Positions 10,278 through 18,563 of a DNA stretch of 64,000 bases are shown in pieces (position 1 is the first letter of the stretch; every line of letters starts with the position of its first letter). A model generated the notes under the pieces. It worked only from the letters and a program-made list of their open reading frames with translations. It was not told the origin of the DNA and did not search any database. This DNA is from Myxococcota bacterium (lineage in GTDB: Bacteria > Myxococcota_A > UBA9160 > UBA6930). The stretch covers positions 310,001 to 374,000 of the forward strand of contig JANQOX010000019.1 in assembly GCA_028285625.1 (NCBI GenBank), given 5' to 3'. Made by a program: the position numbers and the translations under genes.

Positions 10278-10396
10278 CGGATCTCCTCGTGGAATCGGGG
10301 CTTCGTCGGCCGGCGAGGCCGGGCCGGCCGGTACCATAACGTTTCGCCGCGCTGCGCACCGGCCCCCACCCGCGCCAGGGGGCCGCAAACGGAATC

Positions 10397-10425
10397 TTGA
10401 CTCGTGAGTATACGTTCCATAGCCT
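10397..10425 (+). promoter_or_regulatory. Candidate sigma-70-type promoter for the glutaredoxin gene
   Basis: TTGACT, a 17-base spacer, then TAGCCT. The -10 is weak (3 of 6), but the region is the most AT-rich stretch between the divergent ferredoxin and glutaredoxin genes. The predicted RNA start would lie about 45 bases upstream of the glutaredoxin ATG. Confidence 0.35.
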
Positions 10426-10478
10426 CCGACGGCCCCCCTTCTCCACCTCGAGCCAGACTCGCAAAGCCGGAGCCCGCC

Positions 10479-10799
10479 ATGACCCTCCCCGACGAAACCC
10501 GACGGCAGATCCAGTCCACCATCGACTCCGACCGCGTGGTCCTGTTCATGAAGGGCAACCGCCACGCCCCGCAGTGCGGCTTTTCGGCCCAGGTGATCCA
10601 GCTGCTGAACCTGCACCTGGACGACTACACCACCGTGGACGTGCTCCAGGACCCGGCCGTCCGAGAGGGCATCAAGGACTTCTCGAACTGGCCCACGATT
10701 CCCCAGCTGTACGTGGGCGGCGAGTTCATCGGCGGCTGCGACATCATCACCGAGCTGCAGCAGGACGGTGAGCTGAAGGCCGCCGTCGCGCCCAAGTAG
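10479..10799 (+). CDS. grxD: Grx4-family monothiol glutaredoxin (CGFS type)
   Basis: A 106-aa thioredoxin-fold protein with the active-site motif CGFS in APQCGFSAQ, the cis-Pro loop in [20 protein letters not shown], and the helix [19 protein letters not shown]. This class carries and transfers [2Fe-2S] clusters (with BolA and NfuA-like partners) rather than acting as a general reductase. The ATG was chosen because the family consensus begins near DETRRQIQS; an upstream in-frame start adds 25 unrelated residues. It faces the ferredoxin gene. Confidence 0.93.
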   Translation: MTLPDETRRQIQSTIDSDRVVLFMKGNRHAPQCGFSAQVIQLLNLHLDDYTTVDVLQDPAVREGIKDFSNWPTIPQLYVGGEFIGGCDIITELQQDGELKAAVAPK

Positions 10800-10875
10800 C
10801 CCATCGCGGGCACCAGGCCCCCGGGGCCGGAGTCGGCGGGACCGCCCCTGCCGGCCGCCGAGGTAGCCTCTCGCC

Positions 10876-13194
10876 ATGGCCCCCGACGGCCCGACCTACG
10901 CCGGGCAGGTGCTGCAGCCGACCTATCGCGTGCGCGACGGGGCCCCCGTGGTGCAGCTGTGGGGACGGCTCGAATCGGGCGAGCCCTTCGTGGTCGAAGA
11001 CGACCGCGAACGCCCGTACTTCTTCGTGCCGGCGACCCACCGCGGGCTCGTGGCGGACGAGCCCGACGCGGAGCTGTCGGAGACCTCGGTGCGCAGCCTC
11101 GACGGCGAAGCGCTGATCCGGGTCACACTGCCCGTGCCGGCCGCCGTGCCGCCGCTTCGCGATCGGATCCTCGCGCGAGGCGGCGCGGCGCTCGAGGCCG
11201 ACGTGCGCTTCGCCCACCGTTACCTGATCGACCGCGGCGCGCGGGCCACCATCGCCATCGAGGGCGAGCCCCGGCCCCGAACCGGCGGCACCCTCGCCTT
11301 CCGCAACCCCGATGTGCTCGCCGCCGACGCGCGGGTCGACCTGCGCGTGCTGTCGCTCGACCTCGAGACGGCCCCGGACATGAGCCACCTGTACTCCGCC
11401 GCGCTCTGCGGATGCGGCGTCGAAGAAGTCCACCTGGTGGCGGGTCGCGACGTCACAGGCGCCATCGTTCACGCCAGCGAGCGGGCGCTGGCCACGGCGC
11501 TGCTCGCGCGCCTGATCGAGCTCGACCCGGACGTGCTCCTGGGTTGGAACGTGGTGGACTTCGACCTGCGCGTCCTCGTGCAGCGCTACGCCGCGCTGCG
11601 GGTGCGGTTCGGCCTGGGCCGCGAGGGCGACGTGCCGCGCTTCCAGCAGGACCCGGGCTTCACCCGCCGCGCACGCGCCGATCTCGCCGGACGCGTCGTG
11701 CTCGACGGCATCGACCTGGTTCGCGACGCCCTGCGCCTGCCCGACTACCGGCTCGAGACCGTGGCGCAGCACGTGCTCGGACGCGGCAAGCGCATCGACC
11801 ACGAGGTGACGGATGCCGGCGCCGAGATTGCTCGCATGTACCGCGAGGACCCGGAGGCGCTGGTGGCCTACAACCTCGAGGACGCGCGGCTGGTGCCCGA
11901 GATTCTCGAGGCCGAAGGCCTGCTCGACCTGGCGATCGAGCGCAGCCGACTGTCGGGCATGCCGCTCGACCGGGTGGGCGCCTCGATCGCCTCGTTCGAC
12001 CGGCTCTATCTGCCCGAGCTGCGTGCGCGCGGCTTCGCGGCGCCCAGCGTCGCGGCGGATCGCAAGTCGGAGGCGATCCAGGGGGGCGCGGTCCTGGACG
12101 GCACACCGGGCCTCTTCCGGGACGTGGCCGTGCTCGACTTCAAGAGCCTGTACCCGAGCCTGATCCGAACCTTCCACCTGGACCCGCTGGCCCACGCCCG
12201 GGCCGGGCCGGGCGACGTCGAGGCGCCCAATGGGGCGCGCTTTTCGCGTCGCGAGGCCATCCTGCCCGGGGTGATCGAGACCCTGATGGCGCGCCGAGCC
12301 GCCGCGCGTGAGCGAGGAGACACGAACGCCGACCAGGCCATCAAGATCATGATGAACGCGCTGTTCGGCGTGTTGGGCGCGGGGTCATGCCGCTTCTTCG
12401 ATCCCGCCGTCGCCAACGCCATCACCAGCTTCGGCCAGCAGACGCTGCAGTGGACGCGCGAGGCCTTCGAGGAGCGCGGCGTGGCCGTGCTCTACGGCGA
12501 TACCGACTCGGTGTTCGTACAGCTCGCGCCCGAGCCCGATGCCACGGCGCGGGCAGCGCGCGCCCGCTCGCTGCGCGCCGACGTCGAGCAGGCGATCCAC
12601 CTGCGGGTGCGCGAGGCCTACGGCGTCGAGCCCAAGCTCACCCTCGAGCTGGAGAAGATCTTCGACCGCTTCTTCCTGCCTCGCGTGCGCGGCGGCCGCA
12701 GCGGCAGCAAGAAGCGCTACGCCGGCTGGACCGAAGGGCGTCTGGTCCTGGTGGGCCTCGAGTCGGTGCGCCGCGACTGGCCCGTCCTCGCGGCCCGGCT
12801 GCAGGAGGGCATGCTGTCCCGGCTGTTCACCGACGAGCCGGTGGCCCCGTTCGTGAAGCAGGTCGTGGACGAGGTCCGCGCCGGCGCGTGCGACGGCGAG
12901 CTCGTCTATGCCAAGCGCCTGCGCAAGGGCACGCTCGAACGCTACGCGGCGGGCGCGCCGCCCCACGTGCAGGCCGCACGCAAGCTCGGAGCCCGTGCGG
13001 CCGGCCTGATCCGGTACGTGATCACCCAGAGCGGGCCCGAACCGGTGGTGGTCGGCCGACCGCTGCCCGCGGACATCGACCGGAAGCACTACGTGGACAA
13101 AGTGATCCGGCCCGTGGCCGAGAGCATCCTGGCCGAGACGGAGTCTTCGTTCGACGAGGCGGTGGGAAACCCGGTCCAGCTGAACCTGCTGTAG
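10876..13194 (+). CDS. polB: DNA polymerase II (family B) with 3'-5' exonuclease
   Basis: A 772-aa DNA polymerase, close to the length of E. coli Pol II; in that model it acts in replication restart and lesion bypass. Exonuclease motifs are intact: Exo [10 protein letters not shown] (Asp162, Glu164), Exo [11 protein letters not shown], and Exo [12 protein letters not shown]. Polymerase motif A is [10 protein letters not shown] (Asp421), motif B is [13 protein letters not shown], and motif C is YGDTDSVFV (Asp542/Asp544). I saw no LexA-like box upstream. The stop codon and the 15 preceding or following bases are exactly duplicated 24 bases downstream, in frame. Confidence 0.95.
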   Translation: MAPDGPTYAGQVLQPTYRVRDGAPVVQLWGRLESGEPFVVEDDRERPYFFVPATHRGLVADEPDAELSETSVRSLDGEALIRVTLPVPAAVPPLRDRILARGGAALEADVRFAHRYLIDRGARATIAIEGEPRPRTGGTLAFRNPDVLAADARVDLRVLSLDLETAPDMSHLYSAALCGCGVEEVHLVAGRDVTGAIVHASERALATALLARLIELDPDVLLGWNVVDFDLRVLVQRYAALRVRFGLGREGDVPRFQQDPGFTRRARADLAGRVVLDGIDLVRDALRLPDYRLETVAQHVLGRGKRIDHEVTDAGAEIARMYREDPEALVAYNLEDARLVPEILEAEGLLDLAIERSRLSGMPLDRVGASIASFDRLYLPELRARGFAAPSVAADRKSEAIQGGAVLDGTPGLFRDVAVLDFKSLYPSLIRTFHLDPLAHARAGPGDVEAPNGARFSRREAILPGVIETLMARRAAARERGDTNADQAIKIMMNALFGVLGAGSCRFFDPAVANAITSFGQQTLQWTREAFEERGVAVLYGDTDSVFVQLAPEPDATARAARARSLRADVEQAIHLRVREAYGVEPKLTLELEKIFDRFFLPRVRGGRSGSKKRYAGWTEGRLVLVGLESVRRDWPVLAARLQEGMLSRLFTDEPVAPFVKQVVDEVRAGACDGELVYAKRLRKGTLERYAAGAPPHVQAARKLGARAAGLIRYVITQSGPEPVVVGRPLPADIDRKHYVDKVIRPVAESILAETESSFDEAVGNPVQLNLL

Positions 13195-13224
13195 CCAGGC
13201 CTCGTAAACCTGCTGTAGCCAGGC
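13183..13224 (+). repeat. Exact stop-codon-spanning tandem repeat at the end of polB
   Basis: AACCTGCTGTAGCCAGGC at 13183-13200 (containing the polB TAG) is repeated without any mismatch at 13207-13224. The period is 24 bases, so the second TAG is in frame with the first, eight codons later. Confidence 0.85.
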
Positions 13225-13267
13225 TCTCCTGGGTGGGCCCCTGTCCAGCGGGCTGGCGGTCGTGCCA

Positions 13268-14605
13268 CTAGCCGGCCGCACCTCCGGCGAGCTCGGAGCG
13301 CCACACCGGCCCGCCGGCGTCGATCGCCGACGGCAACAACTCCAGCACGGAGTGCTCGCCGGGAACGCCGATCCGCAGCGGAAACCCGTAGAACCCCGTG
13401 CCCCGGTGGACGTAGAGCCGGCTCGACCCGAGCCCGAACAGCCCGTGGTCGGGCCAGCGCGTGCCGGAGAGCACGGTCCAGTCGAAGCCCAGGCTCACCA
13501 GACCCACCTGACCTCCATGGGTGTGCCCGGAGAGGGTGAGATCGACCTCGTCGGGCAGCACGTGCTGGAACGCGGAGGGGTCGTGGAGGAGCAGCAGCCG
13601 CAGCGCCCCGGGCTCACGAGGGTGGGCACGCAGCAGCGCACCCAGCTTCTCGGGCGCCTCGCGCCGGTGCCAGTCCGAGCCCACGATCTGCACGCGCCCG
13701 GCGGGCGTCGTGACGCTCGTGGCCTCGTCCACCAGCAGGCTCACCCCCGCCGAGGCCAGACCCGCGCGCACCTCGTCCGGGGCCTCGTGGTCGTGGTTGC
13801 CGAAGATCGCGAAGCAGCGGCCCCGGACGGCCTGCAGCGGGGCCAGCGAGGCGGCGAGCGCACCGGGCGTTCCGTTGCCCTCCATGGTGAGGAAGTCGCC
13901 GGTCAGCAGCACCAGATCGGGGTCGTGGTCCAGCAGCTCCTCCACGCGCTCGCGAAGCCGCTCCACCGGCTGCCAGGGCCCCAGGTGGGGGTCGGTCAGC
14001 TGGACGATGCGCAGCGGCCGCAGGGCCGGGGTCGGCGGGATGCGCCGATGCCGCTCGACGGCGAGCCGGGTGACCGTCTCCGGGGTGGCCCCGTCGAGCT
14101 GGATCCGGACCCATTCGGGCCGGGCAGCGAGCGAGGTCCCCAGCGAGGCGAGCATCACCGCGTGAGGCGCCCAGTCGGCCCATGCGAGCCAGGCCAGGGG
14201 AGCCTCGAGCCCAAGGCCCAGCAACACGAGCCGAATCGGAAGCAGGGCCAGCAGCCAGGGGCCCGCCATCGCGCCCAGGGCCAGGAAGGCCATGGCAGGC
14301 AGGCTCACCCCCAGCCGGAAGGGTGCGGCCCGCAGGCGGGCCCGCACCAGCGAGGAGAAGTGCAGCCCCACGGCGACCAGCAGGTAGGCATGGAGGGCAC
14401 GCCAGGGCGTGATGGCCGCCCCGGGCAGCAATGACTCGAGCCGCACCTGGAGCACCAGGGCCGCCGGCAGCGAGAAGGCCAGCACCACGGCGGTGAAGAG
14501 CGCGTAGGATCGGCCCCTCGCGCGCCAGGCGTAGAGGGGAAGCGCCACGCCCACCAGGGTCGCGAGGCCGGGCAGCACCCAGCTGGGGATCGAAGAAGCG
14601 AACAC
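13268..14605 (-). CDS. Membrane-anchored metallophosphoesterase (YkuE-like)
   Basis: A 445-aa protein. About 165 N-terminal residues form four or five hydrophobic helices, followed by a calcineurin-type phosphoesterase domain: QLTDPHLG (Asp205, His207), LTGDFLT (Asp237), FGNHDHE (Asn270, His271) and LSGHTHGGQ near residue 385. All di-metal ligands are present. It resembles the YkuE/LpxH-like integral-membrane phosphoesterases, with UDP-lipid or nucleotide substrates possible. The start is GTG with a weak SD. A perfect GTGAG palindrome sits just upstream at 14638. It is convergent with polB. Confidence 0.88.
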   Translation of the reverse strand: MFASSIPSWVLPGLATLVGVALPLYAWRARGRSYALFTAVVLAFSLPAALVLQVRLESLLPGAAITPWRALHAYLLVAVGLHFSSLVRARLRAAPFRLGVSLPAMAFLALGAMAGPWLLALLPIRLVLLGLGLEAPLAWLAWADWAPHAVMLASLGTSLAARPEWVRIQLDGATPETVTRLAVERHRRIPPTPALRPLRIVQLTDPHLGPWQPVERLRERVEELLDHDPDLVLLTGDFLTMEGNGTPGALAASLAPLQAVRGRCFAIFGNHDHEAPDEVRAGLASAGVSLLVDEATSVTTPAGRVQIVGSDWHRREAPEKLGALLRAHPREPGALRLLLLHDPSAFQHVLPDEVDLTLSGHTHGGQVGLVSLGFDWTVLSGTRWPDHGLFGLGSSRLYVHRGTGFYGFPLRIGVPGEHSVLELLPSAIDAGGPVWRSELAGGAAG

Positions 14606-14637
14606 GGACGCCGATTCTAGAGGCCCTCGCGCCGGAT

Positions 14638-14651
14638 GTGAGGATCCTCAC
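14638..14651. promoter_or_regulatory. Palindromic site GTGAGGATCCTCAC upstream of the metallophosphoesterase
   Basis: A perfect 14-bp palindrome, 33 bases upstream of the metallophosphoesterase start. A very similar site, GTGAGGCGGCTCAC, with the same flanks (AT before, C after), lies upstream of the subtilase gene at 17911. The two may bind the same dimeric regulator. Confidence 0.4.
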
Positions 14652-14743
14652 CTCGCGCGAGCCAGGCCACGGGTAGGGTCTTCACCGTGCTTTCAGGGAC
14701 CCTGCCGTAGAGTCCAGTCGTCACGAGTCCAGGAGCCCCCCCC

Positions 14744-14953
14744 ATGGCCGCCCCGATCCAGACCCTCCCCGAGACGCCCACCTTCCTGGCCAGCCGCCCG
14801 GCCCAACGCGAGATGCGCGTGCGCTTCGCCAGCCGCGACGCCCTGCTCCAGGGTCTGGCCCGCGCCCGGCAAGAGCCGTGGGTGGAGGCCTGCCGGATCG
14901 ACGCGCCGAGCGGTGAACTGGTCGTGCGCATGGCGGGTGGCTCGATCCACTGA
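14744..14953 (+). CDS. Small hypothetical protein (69 aa)
   Basis: MAAPIQTLPETPTF starts 10 bases after an AGGAG-containing leader. The body is basic and Arg-rich (SRDALLQGLARARQEPWVEACRIDA), with no signal peptide, membrane helix or Cys motif. I do not recognise it. It lies between the divergent metallophosphoesterase and hemF. The good SD, compact frame and duplicated 3' end suggest a real gene. Its stop region is repeated downstream like those of polB and ntrB. Confidence 0.5.
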   Translation: MAAPIQTLPETPTFLASRPAQREMRVRFASRDALLQGLARARQEPWVEACRIDAPSGELVVRMAGGSIH

Positions 14954-14992
14954 GCCCACGGGCTCGTTGAACTGAAGCCCACGGGCTCCTTG
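14949..14992 (+). repeat. Stop-codon-spanning tandem repeat after the 69-aa ORF
   Basis: ACTGAGCCCACGGGCTCGTTG (14949-14969, containing the stop TGA; one base longer than can be quoted safely only if extended) recurs with one inserted A and one change at 14971-14992, period 22-23. Each copy contains the hairpin GAGCCC-AC-GGGCTC or a near version of it. Confidence 0.7.
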
Positions 14993-15002
14993 CACGGAGC
15001 CC
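14983..15002 (+). terminator. Hairpin upstream of hemF
   Basis: GGGCTCC, six-base loop TTGCAC, GGAGCCC: a perfect 7-bp stem with no clear T-run. It overlaps the second copy of the preceding tandem repeat and may end transcription of the 69-aa ORF. Confidence 0.4.
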
Positions 15003-15048
15003 CCCGGTTCGGGCCTGTCGGCCCGTCCGCTTCGCCGAGAGCCCGTAC

Positions 15049-15960
15049 GTGACCGACGCCGAACCCGAGGCCGTCCGCGACTACCTGCTCGGCCTGCAGG
15101 ACCGGATCTGTGGGGCCCTGGAGCAGCTCGACGGCCAGGCGCGCTTCGCCGAAGAGCGCATCCCGGGCGACGGCGGCACCCTCGCCCGGCCCCGGGCGCT
15201 CGAAGAAGGCGCCGTCTTCGAGAAGAGCGCCGTCCACTTCACGCACTCGAAGGGGCCCGCGCTGCCGCCGGCCGCCACCGAGCGTCGCCCCGAGGTGGCG
15301 GGCCTGCCCTTCCAGGCCGTGTCGCTCTCGATGATCGTGCACCCGCGCAACCCGTACGTGCCCATTACCCACATGAACCTGCGCTGTTTCACGACCGAGC
15401 GAGGCTGGTGGTTCGGGGGAGGCTTCGACCTCACGCCGGCCTATGGCTTCGACGAGGACTGCGTGCACTGGCACCGCACGGCCCGCGACGCCTGCGCGCC
15501 GCTCGGCGACGAGGCCTACCCTGCGCTCAAGAAGGCCTGTGACGACTACTTCACCCTGCCCCATCGCGGCGAGCCGCGGGGCATCGGCGGCATCTTCTTC
15601 GACGACTTCGCCGAAGGTCCGTTCGAGGACGCCTTCGGCTTCGTGCGCTCGGTGGGCGACCACTTCCTTCCGGCCTACCTGCCGATCGTCGAGAAGCGCA
15701 AGGACACTCCGTACGGGGAACGCGAGCGCGACTTCCAGCTGCTGCGCCGGGGGCGGTACGCGGAGTTCAACCTCGCCATCGACCGCGGGACCCGGTACGG
15801 GATGCAGTCGGGGCGCCGCATCGAGTCGGTGCTGGCCTCGCTGCCGCCGCTGGTCCGCTGGCGCTACGACTGGAAGCCGGAGCCCGGTAGCCCCGAGGCG
15901 CGGCTCACCGAGCACACCCTCGTGCCCCGCGACTGGCTCTCCGCCGACCTGAAGCAGTGA
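15049..15960 (+). CDS. hemF: Oxygen-dependent coproporphyrinogen III oxidase
   Basis: Oxidatively decarboxylates coproporphyrinogen III to protoporphyrinogen IX in haem synthesis and requires O2, so the host has aerobic metabolism. The 303-aa protein shows hallmark stretches [82 protein letters not shown] and [14 protein letters not shown]. The start is GTG. It is followed after 20 bases by arfB on the same strand. Haem supply fits the P450, the five-haem lipoprotein and MsrQ in this window. Confidence 0.96.
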   Translation: MTDAEPEAVRDYLLGLQDRICGALEQLDGQARFAEERIPGDGGTLARPRALEEGAVFEKSAVHFTHSKGPALPPAATERRPEVAGLPFQAVSLSMIVHPRNPYVPITHMNLRCFTTERGWWFGGGFDLTPAYGFDEDCVHWHRTARDACAPLGDEAYPALKKACDDYFTLPHRGEPRGIGGIFFDDFAEGPFEDAFGFVRSVGDHFLPAYLPIVEKRKDTPYGERERDFQLLRRGRYAEFNLAIDRGTRYGMQSGRRIESVLASLPPLVRWRYDWKPEPGSPEARLTEHTLVPRDWLSADLKQ

Positions 15961-15979
15961 GGCGCGCGCGCCCCGCGCG

Positions 15980-16429
15980 ATGGCAGCCGCCGCGATGAGC
16001 ACCCTGCGCGATCTCGACCTGGGGCGCGGCCGGGTGGTGCCCGCGCGCCTGCTGTCGGCACGGTTCACCCGGGCCGGCGGGCCGGGCGGCCAGAACGTGA
16101 ACAAGGTCGCGACACGGGCCGAACTGCTGCTCGACCTCGAAGGGGCGGCGGGCGTACTCGGGGCCCGGGGTCTCGCACGCGTGCGCGCCCGCCTGGCCAC
16201 GCGGCTCGACGCCGAGGGGCGGTTGCGGGTCGTCGCCTCCCAGAGCCGTCAGCGCAGCCGCAATCTCGAGACGGCCCACCAACGCATGGAGACGCTGCTG
16301 CGCGAGGCCCTGGCCGTGGCGCGAACGCGGCGCGAGACCCGTCCCACGCGCGCCAGCCGCGAACGCCGCCTGGCCTCGAAGCGCGGGCGCGCCGAGACCA
16401 AACGCCTGCGGCGCCCGCCCGAAGACTAG
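15980..16429 (+). CDS. arfB: Alternative ribosome-rescue hydrolase ArfB (GGQ domain)
   Basis: A 149-aa codon-independent peptidyl-tRNA hydrolase that frees ribosomes stalled on non-stop mRNAs. The catalytic GGQ lies at 36-38 in RAGGPGGQNVNKVATRAEL. There is no codon-recognition domain. The Arg/Lys-rich C-terminal tail (RERRLASKRGRAETKRLRR) is the part that enters the empty mRNA channel. Two ATG codons (15980, 15995) are possible. It lies 20 bases after hemF. Its 3' end meets the subtilase gene, and the sequence CTAGGCCCGG/CTAGGCGCGG there holds both stop codons. Confidence 0.93.
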   Translation: MAAAAMSTLRDLDLGRGRVVPARLLSARFTRAGGPGGQNVNKVATRAELLLDLEGAAGVLGARGLARVRARLATRLDAEGRLRVVASQSRQRSRNLETAHQRMETLLREALAVARTRRETRPTRASRERRLASKRGRAETKRLRRPPED

Positions 16430-16435
16430 GCCCGG

Positions 16436-17854
16436 CTAGGCGCGGTGGGGCGAGCGGCGCCGCGCGCGAATCGCGGCCCAGGGAGCGAGGAAGAGCACGG
16501 CCTCGAAGCCCAGGCCGCAGGCCGCAGCGCCCTCGTACCAGTCGTGGCCGGCTTCGCAGTCGGGGTCTTCCGGGTGGTCGACGAACCCATCCCCGTCGTT
16601 GTCGAACCCGTCGCTGCAGGCCGGCACGCTGCCCACGGCGGCGGCGGCCACCGCCATTTCGGCATTGATCCGGCCGTGGCCGTAGGCCGGGTCCCAGCCC
16701 GGCTCGCCGAGGTCGACGGCCGTGGCCTTCAGGATCGAGGCGACCATCTCCGGCTCGAGACTCGGGTTGGCCGAGAGCATCATCGCGGCCAGCCCGGCGG
16801 CGACGGGCGCGGCGTACGAGGTACCGGACTTGTTCTTGGCGCCGCCGCCCATGGTGGTCGTGCGGATCTGCTTGCCGGGCGCCGCGATGTCCACGAAGAC
16901 GCCCTGGGACGAGAACGAGGCGATCTCGTCGTAGCGCGTGGTCGCGCCCACCGAGATCAGGTGCGGTGCATCGCCGAACGTCTCGGTGCAGCCGCAGTTG
17001 CCGGCCGCCGCGATCACGACGACGCCCTGCTCCGCCGCTTCGGCGGCGGCGGCCTCGAGCGTCGGGAAGCTCGCCAGCCCCTGGAAGCTCATGTTCACCA
17101 CCCGCGCGCCCTGGTCCACCGCGTAGGCGATGCCCTGGCCGAGCGCGTAGATCGAAGCCCAGCCGTCGGTGCCGGTCACGCGAACCGGCAGGATCTTGCT
17201 GCGGTTGCCGACGCCCGCGACGTGGCTGCCGTTGTTGGCGGTGGCCGCCGCGGCGCCGGCCACCGCCGTGCCGTGGCCGAAGACGTCGTCGGTGTCGGTG
17301 TTCATCTCCCAGAAGTTGAAGCCGCTCTTCAGGCGGCCCACGAGATCCGGGTGGTCGACGTCGACGCCGCTGTCGAGGATCGCGATCGTGATCCCCTTGC
17401 CGCGGGAGTGCTCCCAGGCGGCCTCGGCGCCCATCAGCGGCAGGTGCCACTGGTCCTCGTACTCGGGGTCGTTCGGCACGAACGAAGGGGCCACCAACTG
17501 GTTCGGCTCCACCCGCTCGACGTCGGGGTCGCGCGCCAGTCGGCGCATCAGGGCCGCTCTGCGATGGCGGGGGACCCGCAAGCGCCGAAGCCGGTACCCG
17601 GGGCTCTCCTCCACCAGTTCGCCCTGGTGCTCGACCGAGGCCGCATCGACGCGGCGCTTGGCCCAAAAGCCGGCCCCGCGCTTCATTCGGACGACCAGCT
17701 CGTCACCGGGGTCGAAGGGCAGCGCGTCCGCGCTCGCCGGCGGGGGCGCGGGTCGCCTGGCTCGGCGCCGGGCATCGGCAGGGTCGGGAGCAATCAGCAG
17801 GGAGGTCAGGAGCGCGACCCCAGCGAGGGTCGCGGTGCGGCGGATGGTGGACAT
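16436..17854 (-). CDS. Secreted subtilisin-like (S8) peptidase with acidic Ca-type loop and C-terminal Cys-Gly-Leu-Gly sorting tail
   Basis: A 472-aa exported protease. It has a signal peptide (ATLAGVALLTSLLIAPDPADA), an I9-like propeptide (about 50-118) and the catalytic triad Asp161 (ILDSGVDVDHPD), His194 (FGHGTAVAG) and Ser346 (SGTSYAAP), with oxyanion Asn286. After the catalytic domain comes CSDGFDNDGDGFVDHPEDPDC, an acidic thrombospondin/calcium-type loop (quoted in part: DGFDNDGDGFVDHPEDPDC). A tripartite C-terminus follows: CGLGFE, a hydrophobic helix, then RARRRSPHRA. That tail resembles Cys-containing surface-sorting signals of myxobacteria. The ATG was chosen for its AGGAG 7 bases upstream. 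A GTGAG palindrome lies upstream. Confidence 0.9.
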   Translation of the reverse strand: MSTIRRTATLAGVALLTSLLIAPDPADARRRARRPAPPPASADALPFDPGDELVVRMKRGAGFWAKRRVDAASVEHQGELVEESPGYRLRRLRVPRHRRAALMRRLARDPDVERVEPNQLVAPSFVPNDPEYEDQWHLPLMGAEAAWEHSRGKGITIAILDSGVDVDHPDLVGRLKSGFNFWEMNTDTDDVFGHGTAVAGAAAATANNGSHVAGVGNRSKILPVRVTGTDGWASIYALGQGIAYAVDQGARVVNMSFQGLASFPTLEAAAAEAAEQGVVVIAAAGNCGCTETFGDAPHLISVGATTRYDEIASFSSQGVFVDIAAPGKQIRTTTMGGGAKNKSGTSYAAPVAAGLAAMMLSANPSLEPEMVASILKATAVDLGEPGWDPAYGHGRINAEMAVAAAAVGSVPACSDGFDNDGDGFVDHPEDPDCEAGHDWYEGAAACGLGFEAVLFLAPWAAIRARRRSPHRA

Positions 17855-18155
17855 GGAACTCCTCGTCCTGGAAACCACGGGTCCATTCGGTCCAGAACGG
17901 GTCGGCCGATGTGAGGCGGCTCACCAAATCGCGTCGAACACCGCTAGGGCGCGCCGATCCGACCCAGGAAGGCCGCACGGCGGTGGAGACTAGCCCCACC
18001 TGCGTCGATCACACCCCGGGCAAACCCCAACGCCCGCAAAACGTTGCACCGCCGCTTGCCGGCCCCACCCCCTTCGGGGATCGGGATTGCCGGCGCTTGG
18101 TCGGGCCGACTCGGCCGGCGCTTCGCGCCGAACGCGCCCCCCTAGGGGCCCGCGC
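17855..18155. other. About 300-base intergenic region between subtilase and OsmC genes
   Basis: No convincing coding frame. It contains the palindrome GTGAGGCGGCTCAC (17911-17924), a GGTCC direct repeat just before it, and short GC hairpins near the OsmC end (CCCCTTCGGGG; GGCGC-TTC-GCGCC) that could end OsmC transcription on the minus strand. I see no tRNA or clear promoter. Confidence 0.5.
17911..17924. promoter_or_regulatory. Palindromic site GTGAGGCGGCTCAC upstream of the subtilase
   Basis: Arms GTGAG/CTCAC around GCGG, 57 bases upstream of the subtilase ATG. The flanks CGAT-site-CAAA resemble those of the site at 14638. It is a candidate operator shared with the metallophosphoesterase gene. 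Confidence 0.4.
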
Positions 18156-18563
18156 TCAGGCCCAGTCGAAGGCGACGTCCACGTCGACGTCGGGGTGGAG
18201 ACTCCGATGGACCGGACAGGTGTGGGCCGCGCGCTCGAGCACCGGGCGCGCCTCTTCGGGAATGCCGGCGGGCATCGAGAAGCGCACCTGGAGCCGGCCC
18301 ACGCGGCGGACCGGCTCGACCACCATGTGCTTGCCGACCTCGACCCGCGCGCCCTCCATGGCGAGGCCACGGCGTCGCGCGACGATGCCCATCACCGTGA
18401 GCATGCAGCTGCCGAGGGCGGTCGCCAGCAGGTCGGTGGGCGAGAAGGCCTCGCCGCGCCCCTCGTTGTCCTTGGGGGCGTCGGTCGCGAGTTCGGCGCC
18501 CGAGGGGCCGTGCACGGCGCGCGTATGCAGGTCGCCCTGGTAGTCGACCTCGATCCGCACCAT
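18156..18563 (-). CDS. OsmC-family peroxiredoxin-like protein
   Basis: A 135-aa OsmC/Ohr-fold protein that probably reduces organic hydroperoxides. The two reactive cysteines are present: Cys53 in LLATALGSCMLTVMG and the second near 116 in AAHTCPVHRSL. The N-terminal beta sheet and the VGRLQVRFSMPAGIPEEA segment fit the OsmC/YhfA branch rather than classical Ohr. Its ATG directly abuts the stop of the upstream amidase gene with no spacing, so the two are probably co-transcribed. No MarR-type OhrR regulator is nearby. Confidence 0.88.
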   Translation of the reverse strand: MVRIEVDYQGDLHTRAVHGPSGAELATDAPKDNEGRGEAFSPTDLLATALGSCMLTVMGIVARRRGLAMEGARVEVGKHMVVEPVRRVGRLQVRFSMPAGIPEEARPVLERAAHTCPVHRSLHPDVDVDVAFDWA

